Shown here: one piece after another, positions 26,313 to 35,100 of the stretch | Layout of the letters: each line of letters begins with the position of its first letter | How positions within the stretch are numbered: position 1 is the stretch's first letter | The notes under the pieces: model-generated | Told to the model about the DNA's origin: nothing | What the model saw: the letters and a program-made list of their open reading frames with translations, nothing else | The model's database searches: none | Assembly: GCF_014831675.1 (NCBI RefSeq) | Contig: NZ_VJXY01000004.1 | Location: 186,001 to 250,000 of the forward strand | Reading direction: 5' to 3' | DNA length: 64,000 bases | Source: Komarekiella delphini-convector SJRDD-AB1 | GTDB lineage: Bacteria > Cyanobacteriota > Cyanobacteriia > Cyanobacteriales > Nostocaceae | Translations under genes and position numbers: made by a program

Positions 26313-26993
26313 ATGCCCAAGAAAAAATGCGGACTTGGCTTTGACTGTGCCAGCATGATGCAATACCCAGGCATAGACCCTGCCGACTGTTTAAATTACA
26401 AAATTTGTGGAAGTGCTGTTCAACTAAGCCCCGATGAAGAACTCGAACTTGTTCGTATTCGGGAAGAACAAATGCGCCAGTATCAAGAACAAATTCGCCT
26501 AACCCGTCGTTCTGCCGCTATCATGATGCTGATGAGGCGCGGTTGCCCACAATCACCAGAATCGTTAGGTGTTATCCCCGCCATTGAGGCGATCGCCACC
26601 ACATTGGATAATATTCGTACTGGACTTACCAACTTCGACGGACAGTACATCGCGCCACCTGGTTGCGAACTCCACATCTACAATGTCAAACGGCCGAGTG
26701 GTACGTACTCGTACTATAAACTAACCGCCGAAAACGCAATATTTGCACCTTCAGAGAAAGAACAAGAAGTACGGGTAATTCACCTCAGCCATCAGCATGA
26801 TGCGCGGTATATAGAAGCACAACTTGGTATCGAACGGCGGAACAAGTTAACCCAAGTGCGAACACTGCTTCACAACGCAAGCACATTGCTTGAGGAAGCA
26901 ACACGCCTACTCGAACAAACCACAGATATGAACAGTCCAAATACTACAGTTGAAGTTTTCAACAGTGATGAAATTATACCCATCGACTCATAA
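26313..26993 (+). CDS. Conserved-looking plasmid protein of unknown function
   Basis: The product is 226 residues. The N-terminus has four cysteines within the first 35 residues (KKCGLGFDC, DCLNYKIC), likely a metal site. The next part is a charged helix (EELELVRIREEQMRQYQEQIRL), followed by a compact central segment (GCELHIYNVKRPSGTYSYYKL) and a C-terminal coiled-coil. The ATG follows AAAGGATG. It is the first gene downstream of the relaxase and has its own 36-base operator-like element. I do not recognise the family. Confidence 0.55.
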   Translation: MPKKKCGLGFDCASMMQYPGIDPADCLNYKICGSAVQLSPDEELELVRIREEQMRQYQEQIRLTRRSAAIMMLMRRGCPQSPESLGVIPAIEAIATTLDNIRTGLTNFDGQYIAPPGCELHIYNVKRPSGTYSYYKLTAENAIFAPSEKEQEVRVIHLSHQHDARYIEAQLGIERRNKLTQVRTLLHNASTLLEEATRLLEQTTDMNSPNTTVEVFNSDEIIPIDS

Positions 26994-27166
26994 AACCAGC
27001 AAAAAGGGAAAATTTACTTCATTACTGCCACAAAATATAGATACTGAAATACAGGATTATCTTATCTGTAAAGCTGCTTTATCTACCAGTACGCTGTGAC
27101 GGTTACGATCGAATTGCTCTGATAGGTATGCCAACAGGCTAAAAACCGACTAGGGAGAAATGAAAA

Positions 27167-27472
27167 ATGACCATAAGTTTTAGAGAATGGCTCAAACAAT
27201 TTAAAAATCAAGATGCACCCTTTGGTGATTTATGGAGTAATGCCACATCGACTAAAAGAGGAAGATTTCAAGATAAGATTTCAGACTCTTGGCAGGGTGA
27301 CACTATAGAAAGCTTGATAGAGTTTATGGTTAAAAACGAAGCATCATATCAATCTCATAGTGTTCTTAATGAAGCTAATGAGGCGTATCATAATTATTTA
27401 GGTTTAGAACCTATAAAATCATCTAATACCAAGTCCGGTTATCATAAACCACTTATAATCAAGGAAAAATAA
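27167..27472 (+). CDS. YozE-like SAM-fold protein, 3' end replaced by an IS
   Basis: Residues 4-85 (SFREWLKQFKNQDAPFGDLW, then MVKNEASYQSHSVL and EAYHNYL) match the small helical YozE SAM-like family, normally 70-90 residues and of unknown function. The ATG follows AGGGAGA. The reading frame enters the left end of an IS630 element at 27427, so the last 15 codons come from the IS. On the other side of the IS (28593-28689) an open stretch reads LEELENQLKAKYYAERLQHY. It would continue the gene only if two further bases were lost besides the TA duplication, so the original end is uncertain. Confidence 0.6.
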   Translation: MTISFREWLKQFKNQDAPFGDLWSNATSTKRGRFQDKISDSWQGDTIESLIEFMVKNEASYQSHSVLNEANEAYHNYLGLEPIKSSNTKSGYHKPLIIKEK

Positions 27473-28589
27473 CCTCAAAAAATGAGATGCCTAAAAAAGC
27501 GTACTTAGCCAACCACTTTAATTCAGATGAACTAAAGCAGAAGTATCTCAAAAGTCAAGATGCTGTGGAATCGAGACGATGGCATTTACTTTGGAAAGTC
27601 TCTTTGAATTGGAGTATCAAAAATAGTGCGCTCGCCGTAGGCATAAATTATGATTATGCTAAAAAAATCCTCAAAAAGTATAACGAATTAGGAGCAGAAG
27701 GAGTCAAAAATCTTAAAAATCAACATCATCGGTCAGAAAGAGGGAAGAAATCGCTCTTAAGTGACGAACAACTAGAAAAATTAGCGAAAGAATTAGAATC
27801 GAGGCCGGCAGATGGGGGTATCTGGACTGGACCAAAAGTAGCTCGTTGGATAGAAAAAGAAAATAAAATAGAAAAAGTTTGGAATCAAAGGGGATGGGAT
27901 TACTTAAAAAAGCTGAGATATTCATGTCAGAGTCCCAGACCCAAACATAAAAAAGGAAATCCCTTAGAACAAGCAGAATTTATTCAAACGTTTCCATTAA
28001 AGATTAAAACCTTACAAGAACAATATCCAGAATCTGAGATTGATGTATGGTTTTTTGATGAACACCGAGTCGGATTAAAACCAATTTTAAGAAAAGTTTG
28101 GGCAAAAATTGGGGAAAGACCAAGGGCGATAGTTAGTCATCGTTATGAATGGTTATATGTTTATGGATTTGTGAAACCTCAGACTGGAGAAACTTTATGG
28201 TATTTAATTCCTAGAGTCAATACCTTATGGTTAAATCTGGTCTATGAAAGCTTTGCGATTGATGCTGCAATTTCTGAAAAAAAAAGGTCTTCTTAGTAGA
28301 AGATAATGCAGGCTGGCATCGAAGTAAAAAATTAAAAACTCATGAAGGAATAATAGTAGACTATTTACCAGCTTACTCCCCAGAATTGCAGCCTGCCGAA
28401 AGACTATGGACTTTAGTGGATGAACCTTTAGTAAATGAATACTTTGAAACAATTGATGAAATGGAACAAGTCTTAGTAAAGCGTTGTAATATTCTCAGTG
28501 AAATGAAAGAAGAAATTAGAAATCTAACTAATTATCATTGGCTAAATGTTATTTAATTTATTAGGGGTTTATGGAAACCGGATTTAGTA
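27427..28589 (+). mobile_element. IS630-family insertion sequence, apparently intact
   Basis: Inverted ends read TACCAAGTCCGGTT at 27427 and, in reverse complement from 28589, TACTAAATCCGGTT, both continuing into CATAAACC. A TA dinucleotide lies at each junction, as expected for IS630. The single transposase inside is complete apart from a likely programmed frameshift. Confidence 0.8.
27487..28556 (+). CDS. IS630-family transposase with -1 programmed frameshift
   Basis: The first frame (27487-28296) holds the helix-turn-helix region and the first catalytic aspartate (WFFDEHRVG). At 28277-28285 there is a run of nine A followed by GG, a classic slippery site containing A-AAA-AAG. The frame at minus 1 continues VFLVEDNAGWHRSKK with the second aspartate, and then PAERLWTLV with the catalytic glutamate, ending at 28556. 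The three acidic residues of a DDE transposase are thus all present across the two frames. I therefore call it functional by frameshifting and not as a pseudogene, though a plain mutation cannot be excluded. Confidence 0.75.
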
Positions 28590-29154
28590 TAAATTGGAAG
28601 AGTTAGAGAACCAACTTAAAGCTAAATATTACGCAGAACGTCTACAACACTATACAAAATTATGTATTTTATATAGGAATCCTACTTGAATCTTGCTCAG
28701 TATACTGAGAAGTCAAGCTTTGTATCTCAAGCCACTTTGTTCTAGTTACTTTAAATAAAAATAATAGCTAGAACAGAGTACAGATCCAAAGACATAAAAT
28801 TATCAACCTGCTGCCACACTAATTTAGCTTTCTCTCTCAAACTACAAACATCGGCACAATGGCAAACATTAAGAATGTTACTACTGATTCAGCATTAAGC
28901 AAGAAGTAATTGAGAAGTTTGTATATTTTTTTCATACTTAAATTTTGAGATCACGCCGAATAGGTCTTCAGGAGACTGAATCTAAGTAATAGCTACACTA
29001 GGTTGTATTAAAAATTACATTTATTTTGGAAATAGAAATTAGAAAATTGTTTAATAAATTACCGATATAGAGAAAGTAAAATCAAGCTCTAAGGGTATTT
29101 TAGTGCCAAAAAGTAAAAATTTATATTTAAATTTATAAGTTTAATTGTTTATAT
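28590..29154. other. Intergenic region before the giant gene
   Basis: It contains the flank of the interrupted YozE-like gene (to 28689), the second 36-base operator-like element, and about 380 bases of AT-rich sequence. I see no other gene and no clear ribosome site before the giant gene start. Confidence 0.5.
28739..28774 (-). promoter_or_regulatory. 36-bp inverted-repeat operator-like element, copy 2
   Basis: Reverse complement of this stretch has the same length and ends as 26262-26297 (GTTCTAGCTA start, AAAGTAACTAGAAC end), with a different AT core. It lies about 380 bases upstream of the giant gene. Confidence 0.55.
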
Positions 29155-32100
29155 ATGACAATTCAAGCTAAACATTTTGACACTAGGTTAAATCAGTGGA
29201 TTCATACAGATGGTAATACGGTTAATCCAGCTTCACTGTTAAAAGAAGAACTTAATAATACCTTAATAGAACATTTCTTTCGTGGGGTTAACTTTTCGTT
29301 CGGACATATGGACGAAAAGTCTAGTGTGGAACAATTAATTAATCATCCTGAAGGTCACAAATTATTATTATCATCAAAAACACGGTTGCTATATGGGCCT
29401 GAAAAATGTCTAGATAGAATTAAACAATTATGCCCTGATAACAAAGATAGAGGTGCTTACGGATCTATTTTTCTCGGTTCGTGTAAAAATAGCGTCAATA
29501 AAGAGTTAAATATTCTAATTGTTGATGACAGTAATGGTGAAAATGGCAGCGTTATTAGTAATGACCAAGCATATCGGCTAACCGGAGACTGTTACGGGCA
29601 AATATCCACAGACCTATATCACGAATTAACAAAACATCAAAAAGGTGATAAATATCGAGTAATTCAGCACCGTTTCGGCTGGACTGACCAAGACGGAGAC
29701 GATAACAAATACCGCTTTGGCAAAGGTACACTACGCCCTGCAAACCTTGACCAAATCCTCAATTATTCAGATCCCAACAACTCAACTAAAATTGACTTAA
29801 TTCTTCCCTTATCTGCATTCAAGGGAACTGATAAAGACAACCCTAATGGGCCAAGCAAGCCCCAAATTCAACCTGGACTGTACAGGCAAAATATCTGGCT
29901 AGGTGAAAAATCACAATCTGAACTCGGTAAAACAGCTATCTCGCAGTTACTCGCTTCATTCCCTAACGGGCTGAAAGACTTTACCGAACAGCTAGAACTT
30001 GAAGCCAAAAAGCTTAAGGAAGTACAGGACGACCCCCGGCAACTTGCACAACTTTACTGCGAAAAGTACGAGAAACGGAAAGCTTTTCTTGAAGAACAAG
30101 CAACCACGCTAGAAGAACAAGCAGCAAAAGATCCAACAGTAGTAGAAGAGTTAGAAACTTTGCGCGATGGCGCGGGAGCGCCCGCCGTAGGCGATCGCAT
30201 TGCTACTGACTCGTTTATTTACAAACTTATCAAAGCTGACCTGCAAGAAGAGGGTCAACTTCTTGAAACTGAGAAAGTACAGCGCGAACTTGCCCGGTTC
30301 GTCCAAAACGAGTGGAAAGAAATCGCCATCGGCAAGACGCTCACATTTGAGCGGGCAATGGTCATTCCCTCCAAAGACCTGCAAAATGGGGAAATCTGCA
30401 TCCCGCATTATCAAGACGGGGAAGAAGTTCTCAACTTCCGCTCACCCTTCCTCAACTCAAATGGTCTGTGCGTCTCAACTAACAAAGTTGTAGAAGACGT
30501 CCTTGGGCCTGATGGTAAAGCTCTTGTAGGTGCGATCGCTGTCTCGGACGAAACAAGCGATCGCATTTATAACCGTCTAAACGAGCAAATTAAATCTGTC
30601 CTACCCGAAGCCCAAAGTAAAAATATTCAGTTAGAAGGTATTGAAAATTATTTAGATAAAAATATCAGCAAGCTCGAAACTAAAGACAAAATCGAGTTTA
30701 CCAACAAATTTAATGAGTATATTTCAGAACTAAAGTCAGCTGGTTACGAATTAGAAATTCTTCCTCAAGAGTCCGAACAAGAGCGGCAGGCACGCGACTA
30801 CGATGGTGATTGTATTGGCTTCGAGCGGGCAAGCAGGTATCCAAACCTCACTGCCGAGGCAAGGGAGCGCAACCTGCCTGAAAACGCTTACGATCCAACT
30901 GTTAAACTCAAAAAACAATCTTTTTACCAGGAAGATGGCAGTCAGCCGGAATTTGAAGAAATCGCCATCCACATGAGCGATGGCATTAGTGTCGGTGTTA
31001 TCAACAATCACCTGACCTCAATTGAGGCGTTAGAGTCAGAAATTACTATCCTGAAAAACTTTGGTAGTGAAAAAGACCAAATTGAGTACGTACAGCAGGT
31101 AGCCAAACACTACGAAGATTTATTTAAAACAGAAGCCTGGGCAAAATCCAAGGGTATTGAAGGGAAGGAGGTTCCGACCAAGTATCGCAGTTACATGGAA
31201 GAGTTTATCAAAACTGTTCGGCAAGAACCCCTAAACCTGGTCAATGCACTGGTGGCAATGAACACTAACACTCAGATATACCGCGAAATGATTGCCGAGG
31301 CAGCATTTCAAAACCAAATTGCAGTTGACCTCTTCAAAAGTGCCAAAAAACCCGAAATGGAAATTATCCGCAATAACAGTCGGATTCTCCACCGGGAGGT
31401 TAACTATATTAAGGATAAGAAAAAAGATGTTTATATTGACAATACAATTCAACCCACGGGATACTCGCCTGTTGAATTACTAATTGCTCAAACCAACCAG
31501 TATTTTGAAAAATCTCGTCTCGAATCGCGTGAAATCGCCCAATTTCAAGCTTTATTTAAAGGTGTCGAGTTTTCTAATGAACAGCGATTAAGAGCTACTC
31601 TTGTCAAAAAAGAATTTGACAAATCCTTTAACCAAGCGAGTCAGCGATCTAGACAAAAAGAAACTGAAAAAGGGCCGTCTGCAAATATTACCCTTGCTAA
31701 CGGCAATCAAGTAAGTGTAACTAACCTTTTACAGTATGACAACGAATTTATCTGGAAAGCTAATAAAGTTACAATCAAGCTATCAGAAATATCTGAAGAC
31801 AAGCGCAACAGTAACCGCCCGCATAAATATGTAGTTTATGCCCAAATTAACGATGAGACTGAGAACGGTAAACCTAAGTTTATGGCATTGGGAACACTTG
31901 CTAAGGAGCAAGAAAACAAACCTGAAGAAATAGGAATTGGACTTGGACAGGAAGTAACGTCTAACAAAATAGCCTTTCAAGCTGAACTAAGCGAAGGTCA
32001 AATTAAGCTTCTTTACCAAAAAGCCTACCAGATAGCAGAAGAATTTTACAATTCAATTCCAGAAGGACAAAAGCTAGCAATGGCAGCTGCTACCTGGGCA

Positions 32101-35100
32101 GTATCAACTACTCGTGAGAGTAGTAATGATAAAGGTAGCGATTACCAAAAGAAAGTTTCTAATTTTGCCTTTGCGTCGTTCCCTCAAGAGATTATCGGTC
32201 AGTTAGGCACACTCAGATTTAACGAATTTAGTATCACTGGGTTCGACCGTAGTAGTGAATTATTTCATGAAAACCAACCTCAAAATATTCGATTTAATCT
32301 AGCTGAAGATGGAAAAAGTGTCATTGAACTGCAGAATCAGGAAGGTAATTACGAAACATTTGGAAATATAGAACAAAGTAACGCCCGACTACCAATTGGT
32401 ACTACTGGTATTGCCAGTATTGAAAAAGGTGAAGTATATACCACCTCTGTTACAACCAAAGTACCCGGACTACCAGAACTTACCTTCAAAGTAGGTGAAG
32501 TTAATAAGTTTGGAAATTCCCAGAGGTTCAATAATGAACCTGTAATGTTAACAATTGAAAAGGTTGATCTTATTCGTGAAGACTATAGCATTTATCTTCA
32601 AAATAGTAATAAACCTGAGAAACTAGGCAACATTGATAAGGAATCAATCAAAGAGGGTATTGCTGAAGGTTGGATAGCAGAAAAACCTGGTAATGGGCAA
32701 CAGTTACAGATTAAAATTCAAACTATCATCACCGGACAAAATGCCTATGCAATAGCAGAGACATCTAAGGGAAATTTTTTACGAATTAATATTACTAATC
32801 CCAAGTACAAAAAACAGGAGATTAGCAACCAAGCATTTAAAGAAACTTTAGTTAGAGCATTTGATAAAAAGCACGTTTATATTGCTAAAATTGGTGCTCA
32901 ATCACTCGGTATTATTGGTCAGCATACTGAACGCCTCGAAGCCGAGTTAAATAGAGAGAATGTACAAAGACAGTGGCAAAGGAAGGAAAGTAGCACTGTA
33001 CAAAAACTAATTGATACAGGTATTATTCGCTTAAACCAACAACGAACTACTATCCCTGTAGAGATTACCAGTAATGAAAGTACCTGTAAAATAACTATTA
33101 ATCCAGAAACAGTACAGTATCCTGACAAATGGGTTAAGCGCAGTCAACTTATCAGTAATGAACAGCCTGTCAGAAACGAACAGCAAGAAAAACGCAACCA
33201 AATAGTCGGTAAAATTAATGAACGTCCTCCAATCATGTTCCAAGATAAAGAACAAAAATTAGTAGGGCTTTTAGGATTAGCAGTTGACGAAAATATAGCC
33301 GACAAAACTAAAAAGTATCTAGAAAAAGTAGGAGTATCATACGAACAGCTTCCCGGATCACAAGCTCGGTTAGAAGCCAAAAAAGGTATGACTGTATTCG
33401 TACTCGATGAAAGTACCATTAGTGACGAACTAAAACAAACCTTTATTGACCGGGCTGATGGTAATATCAAGAGTGCAGATACACCATCAAAAACCACTCC
33501 AGTCGTTCCAGAACAAACTATATATTTTTATAACCAAAACCAACAATATAGTTCCCCAGATGGATCGCTCTTAGAAACTAAAGAAGCTCTCGGATTAGTA
33601 GTTCCCGCACAAGACGCGATCGCTGTAGCTACTTGGCTAGAATCAAAATCTACTGAAAATCATTATTTTATTGAGAGTAACACAGCTACATTTATTTTTA
33701 ATAAAAATGAGATTAGTGAAAAAATAAACGAAGAACTAAATAGTTTACTTGGAGAACCGATTAATATCGGTGAAATTGATGGATTTGACCGCTACGAACA
33801 GCTTAGTGCAGAGTTAAATCAAAAAGTTGCAGATGAAGGTAGTCTTTTACAATTAAACCAAATTCCAGAAAATAGTGAGTACAAAAAAGCTCTACAAGCA
33901 CTACCTAACCGTCCCAGAGAGCTTAATCAAGAAGATTCTCCAATACCAATTATTCCTGCAAAAGCTGTACCAGAAAAGAATACAACTAACATTCAATCAG
34001 ATACTAACGCTACAGTTGCAGGTATTTCACAAGTTTATCAAAACGCGGTTGAGATACAAGTATTAACAGGTACACAATCAAAAGTTAATAATCAAGCAAT
34101 ATTACTACCCAACTCGGGCCAAGCTGATCAAACCAAAGCTATCGAAATATTGGGTAAGGTAAGCAAGGAAAAAGTAGAACAATTGCGATCGCACCTTGAA
34201 ACCCACCTCAAACCCGTACTTGAAAACGATAAATCCAACTACGCACTACTGAGACAAGTTGCATGGGTCGGTGCAAAATGGGATTTAAAAGACAAAGACT
34301 TCAAGCCAGGGGTACAGGACAACAAGTTAATGGAACTTGTCAAACAAGTATATCCTGATGCTGATATTGTGCTGGTAACTTACTCCGAGAACCCCGGTGC
34401 TGGCATCAACTACCACCGCGATGACTCCTACGCCGCGACGGAAGCCCGCAGCATTAATATCGGAAATTCTGATTGGGGGTATCGCGCTGCTAAAGAACGA
34501 ATGGCATGGACTAGGGAGGAGAATCAGGACGCACCATACCAAGAGTTTAAACTTGAGTCGGGTACTGTAACCCGCTTTAACTGCAAGAACGAACACGCTG
34601 CGCTCAATACTGAGGCTGGCAGATGGTCTATCAACATCTGGTCAATTAAAAATGACCTGGGCAGAGAAAACAGCGTTCGCCAAAAATTTGAAAACTTCCT
34701 CGCCTCAAACCAACCTCCTCGTGCGATAGTCCAAAGCAGCAGCGACCTTACTATCAAAACTAACGAGTGGACTCTTGGGGGAGAAATTAAAGTAGAACGC
34801 AGTTATACAAGCCTCAGAGAAGTCACCCGAAACATACCCTCACACCCTTTAAACCAACCAACTGTAGAAGAAATTATCGCCATCGGCAATTCCACTGCGG
34901 CACGCGCTGCTAACCCTCAGATTCCAGACAACCCGACTATATCTGGAAAACCAGTACCAATGGTTTATTCGCTGCATCTGCACGGCGAACCTTCCAAAGT
35001 ACCAGCTGATACAACTATCGATGCCATGCGCGGACACGGTAGGATACACAACACCAGAGGTGTAGATTACCAGAAAACTTATGGTGTCAAAGAGGGAGAT

